The notes under the pieces were generated by a model. That model ran no database searches, was not told where the DNA came from, and saw only the letters and a list, made by a program, of their open reading frames with translations. A DNA stretch of 64,000 nt. It comes from Paenibacillus sp. PK3_47 (lineage in GTDB: Bacteria; Bacillota; Bacilli; Paenibacillales; Paenibacillaceae). The stretch covers positions 620,001-684,000 of the forward strand of contig NZ_CP026029.1 of assembly GCF_023520895.1 (NCBI RefSeq). The letters are read 5' to 3'. The stretch's first letter is position 1, and each line of letters begins with the position of its first letter. The translations under genes and the position numbers were made by a program. Of this stretch, positions 44,615-53,634 are shown in pieces.

Positions 44615-45490
44615 CTATTCTTTTACTGCACCCAGAACGATCCCCTTTACAAAATACTTCTGCAGGAACGGATAAACCAGAATAATCGGCAGGGTGCTGA
44701 TAAAAATCTGGGCGGCCTTGATACTCTGCTCCGAGAGCGCTGCCGCTTCCGATTGGCTGAGTGCCATACTCTGCGCCGAACCCTGCACAACCACCGTCTG
44801 GAGAAAGGAAGCCAGAGGATACTTCTCCGTACTGGACATATAGAGGATTCCGTCAAACCAGGCGTTCCAGTTCCCGACCATAATGAACAATCCGACAGTG
44901 GCCAACCCTGGAAGCGACAGCGGCAGATAGATTTTGCGGAAAATTACAAAGAACGAAGCTCCGTCGATAAAAGCCGCCTCTTCCAGCGCCTTCGGAATGG
45001 TCTTGAAAAAGTTCATGATCAGAATGAGATTATAGGCTCCAAAAGCGCCCGGAAGCACCAGCGACCAGATCGTATCCTTCAGCCCCAGCTTGGTGACAAG
45101 AATGTAGGAAGGAATCAGTCCGCCGGAAAACAGCATCGTAAAGATGAAGATCCACATCAGGACATTGCGTCCGCGGAAATCCTTGGACAAGGCGTAGCCT
45201 GCGGTTGTAATGATAAACATGCTGATCAGGGTTCCCAGTACGGTCCGGACCACTGAAATCCACATCGACCCGGTAAAATTGGAGTTGTTGAACGTCTTGA
45301 TATAGGCATCCAGATTGAAGTCTACGGGCCAGAAGGTCACCAGATTTCCGTTAACAGCCGTTTTGCTGCTGAAGGACTGGGCGAGCAGATGCAGCATGGG
45401 TAACAGACATGATAAGGCAACCAGAATCAGGAGTAAATGATTGAATGCCGAGAATATTTTATAGCCTTTGGACTTATGATACACGCCCAT
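44615..45490 (-). CDS. Carbohydrate ABC permease (LplC/YtcP type)
   Basis: A 291-residue inner-membrane permease with six predicted helices and the EAA loop EEAAFIDGASFFVIFRKIYLPLS (about 185-207), where the ATPase docks. The end VKGIVLGAVKE is characteristic of the LplC/YtcP group. It pairs with the permease encoded 6 bp upstream and precedes the solute-binding protein gene. Imported sugar is inferred from the GH43 and clan-A enzymes in the operon. Confidence 0.92.
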   Translation of the reverse strand: MGVYHKSKGYKIFSAFNHLLLILVALSCLLPMLHLLAQSFSSKTAVNGNLVTFWPVDFNLDAYIKTFNNSNFTGSMWISVVRTVLGTLISMFIITTAGYALSKDFRGRNVLMWIFIFTMLFSGGLIPSYILVTKLGLKDTIWSLVLPGAFGAYNLILIMNFFKTIPKALEEAAFIDGASFFVIFRKIYLPLSLPGLATVGLFIMVGNWNAWFDGILYMSSTEKYPLASFLQTVVVQGSAQSMALSQSEAAALSEQSIKAAQIFISTLPIILVYPFLQKYFVKGIVLGAVKE

Positions 45491-45496
45491 CCCCCC

Positions 45497-46453
45497 TTAG
45501 AAAATTTTGTAGTTGGCCACTTTATAGGCAATCCGGTAGGAGATGACAATTAGAATGAAGCTGATCCCCGATTTGAACAGCCCGACTGCTGTACCAAAAC
45601 CGTATTGCCCGTTAAGCAGGGAGGAACGGTATACGTACGTATCAATAATGTCACCTGTGCTGTAGACCAGCGGATTGTACAGGTTAAAGATCTGGTCAAA
45701 CCCGGCATCGAGAATATTGCCCAGACTAAGCGTTGCAATCACGATAATCATCGGCATCATGCTCGGCAGGGTCACATGTATAATCTGCTGCCGGCGTGAA
45801 GCGCCGTCGATCTCGGCAGCCTCATAATACGAAGGGTCAATCCCCGTAATCACTGCCAGGTAGACAATCATGCTGAAGCCGAAATTTTTCCACAAATCAC
45901 TGATAATAACCGTAGGTCTGAACAGCTCCGGATCACCGAGGAAATAGACCGGCTGTATGCCGAACACATTCGTGAGAAAGTGGTTAATCCCTCCGTCCAG
46001 GCCCAGAATATCAATCATGATACCGGCGACAGTGACCCAGGACAGAAAGTGCGGCAGATACACCAGCGTCTGAATGCTCTTCTTGAGGCCCATGTTGCGG
46101 ATTTCGCTTAACAGGATCGCCATGAAGATGGGGACGATAATGCCGACAATAATTTTGATAACGGCAATGATGAGTGTGTTGTAAATCGCCTGCATGGACT
46201 CCTCATACTGGAAGATCCGTTCGAAGTTGTCCCAGCCGATCCAGGTGGAGCCGGTAATACCCAGCCAGGGCTTGTAATCCTGAAATGCCATGACGAGGCC
46301 AACCATCGGCCCGTAGGCAAAAATCAGTACAAAAACCAAAGCCGGGATACAGAATACATACAGCGGCCAGTGGATTTTGAGCTCTTTGCCCCAGGGATTT
46401 TTCCTGCTCTTTGTCACATGATCCGTCTCCAGCGGTCTGACTTGTGTTTCCAT
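45497..46453 (-). CDS. Carbohydrate ABC permease (LplB type)
   Basis: A 318-residue permease with six predicted helices and the EAA loop YEAAEIDGASRRQQIIHVTLPSM. The N-terminus is soluble and charged. It is the first gene of the importer-glycosidase operon. The start is uncertain: ATG 46453 is not preceded by a good ribosome binding site (AAGGGGG lies 16 nt or more upstream). A cre-like site sits about 70 bp upstream, and the divergent YesMN-type system probably activates this promoter. Confidence 0.9.
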   Translation of the reverse strand: METQVRPLETDHVTKSRKNPWGKELKIHWPLYVFCIPALVFVLIFAYGPMVGLVMAFQDYKPWLGITGSTWIGWDNFERIFQYEESMQAIYNTLIIAVIKIIVGIIVPIFMAILLSEIRNMGLKKSIQTLVYLPHFLSWVTVAGIMIDILGLDGGINHFLTNVFGIQPVYFLGDPELFRPTVIISDLWKNFGFSMIVYLAVITGIDPSYYEAAEIDGASRRQQIIHVTLPSMMPMIIVIATLSLGNILDAGFDQIFNLYNPLVYSTGDIIDTYVYRSSLLNGQYGFGTAVGLFKSGISFILIVISYRIAYKVANYKIF

Positions 46454-46520
46454 CACCTGAGTTATAGTGCTTACCCCCTTTTCTTGTTTGAAAGGTATTG
46501 TCTGCTTCTGGTTTCATGTT

Positions 46521-46537
46521 AGCAAAAGCGCTTTCAC
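46521..46537 (-). promoter_or_regulatory. cre-like catabolite repression site
   Basis: TGTGAAAGCGCTTTTGC on the minus strand matches the CcpA consensus core (TGNAANCGNWNNCW) closely. It lies between possible -35 TTTAGT and -10 TAACAT of the permease operon, and also near the divergent kinase gene. Confidence 0.62.
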
Positions 46538-46677
46538 ACTAAAATGACTCAATTTAAAGATCATGGCCAATGTTTAAACCTGTTTGGTAAGCGATTACAT
46601 ATTGGCAGGCTGCTTCTCTTTTGCTTTTGGGGATTTTGCCTTATGATGTGTTCATACCGGATTGGAGAAGTGGACAT

Positions 46678-48408
46678 ATGATCAAAAAAGTGACTATGAA
46701 GCGGTTTATCTACTTTTTTATTTTTTTCCTGATGCTTACGCTCGGCTTATTCTTCATCATGAATACACTCGGGTCCAGGACCCTTCAGCAGAGTCTTGTT
46801 AATGCTTCCAAGAACCAGCTCTCTTATGTAGACAGTATTATGGACGGCGTGATCTCTGAAGCCAGCATGTACGGTATCCAGTACACAGCAGATCCTTCTG
46901 TACGCTTCTATCAGGACCGGATTCAGGAGCTCAACATTTACGATGCCCAGATGAAAAAAAATGATATTTCGGACCGTCTGAGTGATCAGCTGCTGTCCAG
47001 CCAGGCCGTAGATACGCTAGGTATTTACTGGAAGTCCGACAGGACATTCATCTACACCGGCCATAATCCGCAGGCCAAACCGCTGTTTGAGGGGGTTACA
47101 GAGCGAGGCTGGAAGAACGTTGGCAGCAGCCTGTATTATTTCTCCGTGTATCCTTATATTCATCAGCCCACCAATCCGGCCAATATCCAGTATATAGTCG
47201 GCGTGAAGCTCAAAACGGAATATTTGACCAGCCTGCTGGAGAAAGCGGTTAACGGGGACAGCTCGAACGCCTTTTTTCTCCTCAATAACAGCCTGGTCCT
47301 CAGCATGGATGACGTTAACAGCAGCATAGAGCAAAAAGTAAAGGAAACCGTAACTCCCGGCACAGCCGACATTGTGAAGTTTGATTATCACACAGGTGAC
47401 GACGATTATTATGTACTGTCCAAATATATTGAGCCCATCGGCATGTACCTGGTGACGTATACCCGCATGAGCGATTTTCTCGATCCCCTCAACAGGAATC
47501 AGCAGGTGTTCTTTGCCAGTATCCTGGTTATTCTGCTGATCGGAATCATCGTTATTATGATGTTCTACCGGAATTTTTACCGGAATGTGCATTTGCTCGG
47601 GAAAAAGTTCCACCAGGTGGAGCAGGGCAATTACAGCACACGGATCAGCGGGAATCCTGCCAATGAATTCTATAATCTGTTCAAAAGCTTCAACCACATG
47701 GTCTCCCGTACCCAGGCCCTCTTCACCTCCCTGAAGATCGAAACCGAGCTCCGGCGCAACGCGGAGGTGAAGCAGCTTCAGGCTCAGATCAACCCGCATT
47801 TTCTCTCAAACAGCCTGTTCTTCATTATGTCGATGGCCAAATCCTCACCGGAAGCCGTCATGCAGATGAGCAAGCATCTGGCTGAATATTACCGCTACTT
47901 GACAAAGCTCGGCGCGCACGATGCCACCCTGGCTTCCGAACTGAAGCTTGCAGATCATTATTTGTCCATTATGGCGCTGTGCAAGGATATTCAATATGAG
48001 ATCAATCTGCCGCCGGAGCTGGGTCAGCACCGTATTATGACACTGATTATCCAGCCGATTGTCGAGAATGCGATCCAGCATGGCATTGAGGAGCAGCAGG
48101 GCTCACACCGGATCTCGATTGATGTAAAGGCGCTGGACGACGGGGCATTAATCCTGATTGCCGACGACGGCAAAGGCCTGTCAGGAGAGGGCATCCAGGC
48201 GCTTGAAGCCAGACTCGGCCATGAAGTGCCGCCTGAAGGAACAAGGGGAGTGGGGCTGTGGAATATTAACCAGCGGCTCAAAAATGCCTATGGCGAATTA
48301 AGCGGCCTGCGTTTTTTCACCAATGACTGGGGCGGGCTGTCTGTACTGGCCTATATTGATTTCTCGCTGGACGAAGGAGGACAACATGCGCTTACTGATC
48401 GTGGATGA
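46678..48408 (+). CDS. Sensor histidine kinase, YesM type
   Basis: A 576-residue kinase: membrane helix at about 10-32, extracellular sensor domain (35-275), second helix (about 282-302), HAMP domain, then the HisK/HATPase module. The phosphorylation site is in AQINPHFLSNSLFFI (family usually has NPHFLYNTL), the N box in QPIVENAIQHGIE and G box in ADDGKGL. ATG 46678 follows GGAGAAGTGG. It overlaps the regulator gene by 23 bp and is divergent from the ABC importer operon, so it probably senses the extracellular sugar and induces uptake. Confidence 0.9.
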   Translation: MIKKVTMKRFIYFFIFFLMLTLGLFFIMNTLGSRTLQQSLVNASKNQLSYVDSIMDGVISEASMYGIQYTADPSVRFYQDRIQELNIYDAQMKKNDISDRLSDQLLSSQAVDTLGIYWKSDRTFIYTGHNPQAKPLFEGVTERGWKNVGSSLYYFSVYPYIHQPTNPANIQYIVGVKLKTEYLTSLLEKAVNGDSSNAFFLLNNSLVLSMDDVNSSIEQKVKETVTPGTADIVKFDYHTGDDDYYVLSKYIEPIGMYLVTYTRMSDFLDPLNRNQQVFFASILVILLIGIIVIMMFYRNFYRNVHLLGKKFHQVEQGNYSTRISGNPANEFYNLFKSFNHMVSRTQALFTSLKIETELRRNAEVKQLQAQINPHFLSNSLFFIMSMAKSSPEAVMQMSKHLAEYYRYLTKLGAHDATLASELKLADHYLSIMALCKDIQYEINLPPELGQHRIMTLIIQPIVENAIQHGIEEQQGSHRISIDVKALDDGALILIADDGKGLSGEGIQALEARLGHEVPPEGTRGVGLWNINQRLKNAYGELSGLRFFTNDWGGLSVLAYIDFSLDEGGQHALTDRG

Positions 48409-49744
48409 CGGGCATTACATTGTAGAATACCTGAAGCATTTGCTGGACTGGAAAAAGTTCGGCATCGGTGAGATTCTGACCACCACCAACTCCATTGAAG
48501 CTAAACGTATGCTGGAGCAGGAGCCGGTCGATATTCTGATTACCGATATCCGTATGCCTGAGGTATCGGGGATCGATCTGCTCCAGCACATTAATGAAAA
48601 AATGCTTCCGACTAAGGTTGTATTTCTCTCCGGCTATTCGCAGTTCGATTATGCACAGAAAGCCATCCGTCTCGGCGCGCTCGACTATTTGCTGAAACCC
48701 GTGGACAAGGACGATATGGAAAAAGCCATGCAGCAGGTGGTCCAGAGTATTGATGCCAAGCCGTCCAAAACACCGGCTGCATGGGACAAATTCGACGGTC
48801 TGGGATATCTGCTGTCAGTAATCACGGAGCAGAACCACCCGGGCAGTGACTTCAGCGCTTATGAAGCTGCACTCATGAACCAGTCCTTCTGTTTCTTCCA
48901 AATCCCCGCTGCCGGAGACAAGGATGAAATGATCTTAAGAGACTGCAGCGGACATCTGGACAGCTTCATATGGCCTTCCGGGACGGCAATCACCGGGGTG
49001 ATTCTGAGCACAAATGCAGAAATCCTCGTGGAGCGCATCGGCAGCATTGCTTTTTCAGAGTGCTTTGAATTTCACCAGAAAAATGCTGTCCGCCATTATT
49101 TCTACCAGCTTTTCTTCCAAGAAAATGTGAACTCTGCCGACTTCAGCATGTTCAAGGACTGCGGTGCCGTCTCCAGGTCTGAGCCTTTCGAATGGGAGCA
49201 GATCCGCAGAAATCTGGCGAGGAAATTCAGCAGGCTTGGTACAAGAAAGCAGAAAATAATCTATCTCATGGAATGTATTCATCTCCTGTACTCTGCTGCA
49301 GACAGATTGAAGCAGGCTGATGCGGCGGGCTGGATATTTGGTGCAGCTAAAGAGCCCGATACCGTTTTGCAGACGCTTCTGACGAGCTGCAACCGGATGG
49401 AACGGAGCACAGAGTCTCCCGGCAGCAGCATCATTCAGAATATCCAGACTTATATAGCCGAGCATATCGGTGACGGACTGAGCCTGGAAGACCTGGGAAA
49501 GCTCGTCCATCTTCATCCTGTCTATCTGTCCAAATTCTACAAGCAGGAAACCGGCGAGAACTTATCCAATTACATCGCCATGAAGCGCCTGGAGAAAGCC
49601 TCCCGGCTGCTGACCGAATCCAGTCTCCATGTCGTCGATATTTCCCAGCTGGTCGGTTACAAAAAACCGCAATACTTCATTAAGCTGTTCAAAGACCAGT
49701 ACGGTATAACCCCCTATCAATACCGCAGGCAGAGAATCAAATAA
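48386..49744 (+). CDS. AraC-type response regulator, YesN type
   Basis: A 452-residue regulator. The receiver has Asp in ILITDIRMPEVSG and Lys in YLLKPVDKDD; the C-terminal 100 residues hold two helix-turn-helix units, LSLEDLGKLVHLHPVYLSKF and VVDISQLVGYKKPQYFIKLF, with the AraC signature through GITPYQYR. The middle 200 residues are unassigned, as usual for YesN proteins. ATG 48386 has AGGAGG 5-6 nt upstream within the end of the kinase gene. It presumably activates the divergent importer operon. Confidence 0.9.
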   Translation: MRLLIVDDGHYIVEYLKHLLDWKKFGIGEILTTTNSIEAKRMLEQEPVDILITDIRMPEVSGIDLLQHINEKMLPTKVVFLSGYSQFDYAQKAIRLGALDYLLKPVDKDDMEKAMQQVVQSIDAKPSKTPAAWDKFDGLGYLLSVITEQNHPGSDFSAYEAALMNQSFCFFQIPAAGDKDEMILRDCSGHLDSFIWPSGTAITGVILSTNAEILVERIGSIAFSECFEFHQKNAVRHYFYQLFFQENVNSADFSMFKDCGAVSRSEPFEWEQIRRNLARKFSRLGTRKQKIIYLMECIHLLYSAADRLKQADAAGWIFGAAKEPDTVLQTLLTSCNRMERSTESPGSSIIQNIQTYIAEHIGDGLSLEDLGKLVHLHPVYLSKFYKQETGENLSNYIAMKRLEKASRLLTESSLHVVDISQLVGYKKPQYFIKLFKDQYGITPYQYRRQRIK

Positions 49745-49750
49745 CAGAAA

Positions 49751-49804
49751 CAGGGCGGTTCCTCCATCACATCAGGTGGATGGGGAAACGCCCTGTTGCA
49801 TTTT
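49751..49804 (+). terminator. Terminator after the response regulator gene
   Basis: Imperfect inverted repeat with outer arms CAGGGCG / CGCCCTG and inner pairing of TCCATC with GGTGGA, followed by TTGCATTTT. Confidence 0.75.
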
Positions 49805-49830
49805 ACAATAGCAAAGTCTGCCCTGCTTGT

Positions 49831-50349
49831 TCACTTCTGCAGCTCAAGATCCTTCAGCTTCAGCAGGTCGGTATACGCAGCCTTGTACTGCTCCAGCTTC
49901 TGCTTCAGGTCATAGTTGTCAGGATCACTCTTCAGCTGGCTGCTGGTGAGCAGAATACGGTCTACAACCTCATCAATCCTGTCGTCAATCAGATTGACTT
50001 TGCTCTTGGCTGCGGCAAGCGCGGGATCTGTTACGGTAAAGGATTGCTGTGACGGAGGCACTGTGATCTTTTTCTGGCCTGCAAAAGATCTGCCGTTGTC
50101 TTTCTCATCCAGACTGATGTTCTTGCCGGATACTGTAACCTTATAGCCAGCCAGTTCACCGATCGCACGCACCGGCGCGTAGCTTTTCCCGTCAATAATA
50201 ATCGCGGAATCCACCAGCTTCTTTCCGTATACATTTACTGTATATTCCGCCTGCACTTTTCTGCCCACCATACTATTGGAAGCACCCATCGCCTGTGTCC
50301 CTATCATCAGCATTGCTCCGGCAAGGAATCCGGCAGCAACCTTCTTCAT
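49831..50349 (-). CDS. Secreted protein with copper amine oxidase-type stalk domain
   Basis: A 172-residue exported protein: signal peptide (KKVAAGFLAGAMLMIGTQAMG, cleavage near AMGAS), then one copper-amine-oxidase N-terminal-like (stalk) domain with IIDGKSYAPVRAIGELAGYKVT, then a helical tail (about 105-172) with heptad-like LIDDRIDEVVDRILL and LKQKLEQYKAAYTDLLKL, probably coiled coil. Such domains are common on Paenibacillus secreted proteins; function unknown. ATG 50349 is chosen with GGGGAG 11 nt upstream. Monocistronic. Confidence 0.78.
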   Translation of the reverse strand: MKKVAAGFLAGAMLMIGTQAMGASNSMVGRKVQAEYTVNVYGKKLVDSAIIIDGKSYAPVRAIGELAGYKVTVSGKNISLDEKDNGRSFAGQKKITVPPSQQSFTVTDPALAAAKSKVNLIDDRIDEVVDRILLTSSQLKSDPDNYDLKQKLEQYKAAYTDLLKLKDLELQK

Positions 50350-50448
50350 AAGAAAATTCACTCCCCGTAAAATATTGTAATCCTATCTTAGCATTTTACG
50401 GAGTTTGATAGAACCCGCCGATGGTTGCAAAATTAAGGAAATAACCGA

Positions 50449-51345
50449 TTATTTTCTGCTGTGCATATTCTGGTCCTGCAGGCGGATCAGCACCTTGCCG
50501 AATCTGCCGCCCTGGCTGACGGTTACCCGTCCATCCGGATAATTGCGGCTGACATACGCTTGAATCAGCTTCCGGGATTCGTGCTCCTCAGGCAGATGCC
50601 CGAACTTGAGCTGCTCTATAAGCTCATTAACTGCCGCCTCGGCAGAGAGCTCCGCCGTTTTCATCTCCCGGGTGATGATAGACTGATAGGAATATCCTTT
50701 CAGATAGAGCAGATGGTTCAAATAGGCCATATCCGAGGCGTCAGGGTGAGACTCCCTGCCTGTCAGCAGCGGTTTCACCTCATTAAGCAGACTGTGCTGT
50801 CTCTCCCCGGCCATCAGGCTGATATAACAGAATTGCTTCGCGCAGCCCAGCAGCTTCTCTACACTGTCCCAGTTGTCAATTACCGGACACATGGAGACGA
50901 ATACCAGATCAAAGGCCTTGGTCCAGCCTCTGGCCGCAATATCAATATCCTCAAACGCTTCATTTACCAGCGTGATCTCCGGCTTGCCTGCACTGACACG
51001 CGCTCTGTTGGCTTCAAATAATTCCGCAAGCGCTTTGTTGGGTTCAACGGCTGTAACCTTAGCCCCAAGCTCGGCGAAAGGCACGCTGAAGCCTCCTGAT
51101 GCCGCCCCGATATCCAGTACGGAGAGCCCGTCAAAATTGACGCCCTGCTCCTCTATCCAGCCGATGATCCGCTCGCTTCTGCGTCTTCCGCCTTCACTGA
51201 ACACCTCTTCATCAAATACCCTGGCCTTGGAATCAAAGCTGCGCGTAGGATCAACGCCGGCTCGCTTCATCCGGTTGCTGGTCGTTCCCTCGTCCTCTTT
51301 CCAGGCTTTCTCCCATACTGCGGGATTAAACAAATCTGTTGTCAT
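50449..51345 (-). CDS. Class I SAM-dependent methyltransferase
   Basis: A 298-residue methyltransferase: SAM-binding motif I VLDIGAASGGFSVPF (about 76-90), acidic residue of motif II in VTAVEPN, and motif IV-like FDLVFVSMCPV. The N-terminal 60 residues carry a conserved-looking WEKAWKEDE segment, and Met-Cys-Pro near the catalytic loop is unusual. The substrate is unknown; small molecule or thiol compounds are possible. ATG 51345 is preceded by AGAGG. It lies downstream of an Rrf2 regulator gene on the same strand and shares an AT-rich motif with its promoter. Confidence 0.82.
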   Translation of the reverse strand: MTTDLFNPAVWEKAWKEDEGTTSNRMKRAGVDPTRSFDSKARVFDEEVFSEGGRRRSERIIGWIEEQGVNFDGLSVLDIGAASGGFSVPFAELGAKVTAVEPNKALAELFEANRARVSAGKPEITLVNEAFEDIDIAARGWTKAFDLVFVSMCPVIDNWDSVEKLLGCAKQFCYISLMAGERQHSLLNEVKPLLTGRESHPDASDMAYLNHLLYLKGYSYQSIITREMKTAELSAEAAVNELIEQLKFGHLPEEHESRKLIQAYVSRNYPDGRVTVSQGGRFGKVLIRLQDQNMHSRK

Positions 51346-51393
51346 TTTTCCCAATCCTCTCTGAATAATAATGGCCTGCTAACATAGACTTAA

Positions 51394-51420
51394 CAGACTT
51401 ATAATATCTATAATAAAGCC
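51394..51420. promoter_or_regulatory. AT-rich dyad upstream of the methyltransferase gene
   Basis: AGACTTATAATATCTATAAT(AAAG) upstream of the methyltransferase resembles AGACTTTATTAGTCTATAAT(AG) at 51854-51875 upstream of the Rrf2 gene; the TCTATAATA core is shared. A common Rrf2 operator is inferred. Confidence 0.45.
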
Positions 51421-51435
51421 GCAAAATAACGGCGG

Positions 51436-51837
51436 TTAAAATGCCACCGTTATCTGCGCAGCAAGCTCGGATATTTTCCGGCTCTGCAGGTACTCTTCCA
51501 TCCGCCGTTCGGCCTCCACCATCTCGCGCTGGATCAGACATTCGCTGGAGTGGTTAAGCGTGCAGTCAAACAAGGAAGCCGTCCCTTCAATCGCATGAAT
51601 AATATCGAGAAAAGAGATGTTCTCCTTGGCACGCTTCAGCCGGTACCCGCCGTTCGCCCCGGATGCGGATTCGATCAGTCCGGCCTTGACCAGCTTGGTC
51701 AGGATCTTGGACAGGTACGTAGGCGAGACATGCTGGCGCTCCGCCAGCTGCTGTACACCGACCGGCTTATCCGGCGCTGCGGCTACCAGGAACAGCATCG
51801 TATGCAGCGCGTAGTTCGTTGCCTTTGAGTATTTCAT
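51436..51837 (-). CDS. Rrf2 family transcriptional regulator
   Basis: A 133-residue winged-helix regulator: KYSKATNYALHTMLFL start, helix-turn-helix GVQQLAERQHVSPTYLSKILTKLVKAGL, wing SGANGGYRL. Only two Cys lie in the sensor region (FDCTLNHSSECLIQ), fewer than the three needed for an IscR/NsrR-type iron-sulfur cluster, so it resembles YwnA/CymR-like members. ATG 51837 follows GAGGTGG. It probably regulates itself and the methyltransferase gene 90 bp downstream. Confidence 0.87.
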   Translation of the reverse strand: MKYSKATNYALHTMLFLVAAAPDKPVGVQQLAERQHVSPTYLSKILTKLVKAGLIESASGANGGYRLKRAKENISFLDIIHAIEGTASLFDCTLNHSSECLIQREMVEAERRMEEYLQSRKISELAAQITVAF

Positions 51838-51912
51838 TTTCCACCTCAATCAAAGACTTTATTAGTCTATAATAGCTTTTATAGTGAAGGAATGCAAGCA
51901 TAAAGCACTTGG

Positions 51913-51933
51913 CTGTATGCAGTACATTTAAAG
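51913..51933 (+). repeat. Solitary copy of the CTGTAT...TTAAA motif
   Basis: CTGTATGCAGTACATTTAAAG between the Rrf2 and the DUF6138-like genes matches the motif repeated at 36750-36934, showing the element is dispersed. Confidence 0.55.
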
Positions 51934-51948
51934 CTTAAGCAGGCTACG

Positions 51949-53601
51949 TCATCTGCGGCGGGCAGACTGAATTAGCCCGGACAGCAATTCCCCCTGGTCC
52001 CCCCGGGCTTTGCCGGCGATTTTCTCCAGCTTGTCCACTCCGCCCCAGATCAGATGGATGATATGCTCCGCCTCATAATATTCAAGGGTTCGCGCCTCCT
52101 GAAGCAGCAGCCTCAGATTGCTTTCCTCCTCTGCCTCTGCTCTGATCTTCAGCTTCAGGGAATCTGTACTGGCCAGCATGCACTTGATGAGCGCCCGAAG
52201 TGTCTCCGTATTTACGCCATACCTTTCAGCAAAAGCAGCCGTAAAGCTGTTCTGGACGGACTGGTGCTCAGTATCAACCTTAGCCATATAGGCCTCTGCC
52301 AGCGGGAAATACGCCGGATCACTTAGCCCCAGACCAAAAACCGCATAGCTGCCCGGCATGCAGTTCTTCTCCCCTTCGGTATCGGAATACCATTCGAATT
52401 CCTCCATTGCCGCACGGGCATACTGCTCCAGCAGCGGATGCAGCTTAGGGTAATTCAGGGCATTTGCAAAGAAACGGTGTGTTCCCGACTTGGCCAGTCC
52501 TTTAACCGGGAGCCACTCCTTCACGGCGGACTTGAGCTTGATCTGATAGCTTTTGGGAAAGCCGCTGTTCAACAGGGTAATCAGAAACCGGAGTGCAGTC
52601 CCGTAGCTTTCTTCCGTCTCCTCTTTGATGGTAATATTCACTTCAGCAAACACATCATTGGCAGTACAGACTGCTTGTCCGCTGTTCAGGTTTGTCACTT
52701 CCTTGGGAAGCGATCCGCTGCCTTCCTTCGTCAGCTGCTGCGCACGCTTGCTTCCCAGCTCCATTGCAAAGTTCAAAAAGCTGAGCCCCGTACTTCTGCT
52801 GTAGGAAGGATCGTACCTCAAGATCAGAACCGCCGCATGGATCAAGAGTTCTACCGGCCCCTGTTCGGTATTTTCCAGCCGGGCACCGCTTTTCTTCTTA
52901 TACTCCTTCTGATACTCTGATCCGGTAATATCGAAATAACGGGGCAGAAAACAGGCCTCAGTCCAGTTCCGCAGCGCATTAATGATATCACGCCGGTGTT
53001 CCGCAAGATGCTTGCTCCCTTTATTCAACTGCTCAATGTTTGCAAAAACAGACAGAACCCGGTCCGCATCAATCACCGGATACAGCCCTTCGTCCAGCAG
53101 ATGCCGGGAAAGGAAAAAGGTCTCAAGCGGTTTGGTCGGATATTGTCCCGCTTCCAGCTTCTTCGCAATATAAACTGAGATCTGTTCCAGCAGCGCTGCC
53201 TTTTTGGCCTCATTAACAGATTCGAGAATACGTGTGTTCATCACGCCTTCCCTCGTCCGGAATCTGCCGTCAAAAATAAACCTGTAATCGATTACCGATG
53301 GTGCTAACGACTCCAGTTTATGTGTCATATACGCAGCAAGCCCGGGAACCAGCTCCCGTACTTCCGCTTCCGTGAGCTCCTCGCCGTACCTCCCCCCTCC
53401 CTCCGGCATACCAAAATCCAGTGCATTATCCGTCACCTCTACCCTGCCATTGGCATACTCAAGCAGTGCATAGTTGTGTATCCCTGCCTGAAGAGCGGTT
53501 CGTTTTACAATCTTGTCCGCATCCTTATCATTAATGAAGTCCATCCAGTTGCCGATCTCCTGCTTCATTTCATCCAGAATGTTAGTCAGTGTCTGATCCA
53601 T
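51949..53601 (-). CDS. Large protein of unknown function (possibly DUF6138)
   Basis: A 550-residue soluble, mostly helical protein; length and general pattern suggest the DUF6138 family, but this is from memory and not certain. Landmarks are LPGLAAYMTH-like N-terminal text (VPGLAAYMTHKLESLAPS), PLETFFLSRHLLDEGLYPVI and MPGSYAVFGLGLSDPAYFPL. No transmembrane segment or signal. AAAGGAG lies 10 nt before the ATG. It follows the kinase-like gene by 33 bp on the same strand, so the two are likely cotranscribed. No function can be assigned. Confidence 0.65.
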   Translation of the reverse strand: MDQTLTNILDEMKQEIGNWMDFINDKDADKIVKRTALQAGIHNYALLEYANGRVEVTDNALDFGMPEGGGRYGEELTEAEVRELVPGLAAYMTHKLESLAPSVIDYRFIFDGRFRTREGVMNTRILESVNEAKKAALLEQISVYIAKKLEAGQYPTKPLETFFLSRHLLDEGLYPVIDADRVLSVFANIEQLNKGSKHLAEHRRDIINALRNWTEACFLPRYFDITGSEYQKEYKKKSGARLENTEQGPVELLIHAAVLILRYDPSYSRSTGLSFLNFAMELGSKRAQQLTKEGSGSLPKEVTNLNSGQAVCTANDVFAEVNITIKEETEESYGTALRFLITLLNSGFPKSYQIKLKSAVKEWLPVKGLAKSGTHRFFANALNYPKLHPLLEQYARAAMEEFEWYSDTEGEKNCMPGSYAVFGLGLSDPAYFPLAEAYMAKVDTEHQSVQNSFTAAFAERYGVNTETLRALIKCMLASTDSLKLKIRAEAEEESNLRLLLQEARTLEYYEAEHIIHLIWGGVDKLEKIAGKARGDQGELLSGLIQSARRR

Positions 53602-53634
53602 AATCTTCAGGCTCCTTTTGGCAGTGATATAGAT

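Noticed and set aside
43901..45256. Plus-strand open frames opposite the solute-binding protein and permease genes
   Set aside because: Antisense shadows of convincing transporter genes with no recognisable domain.
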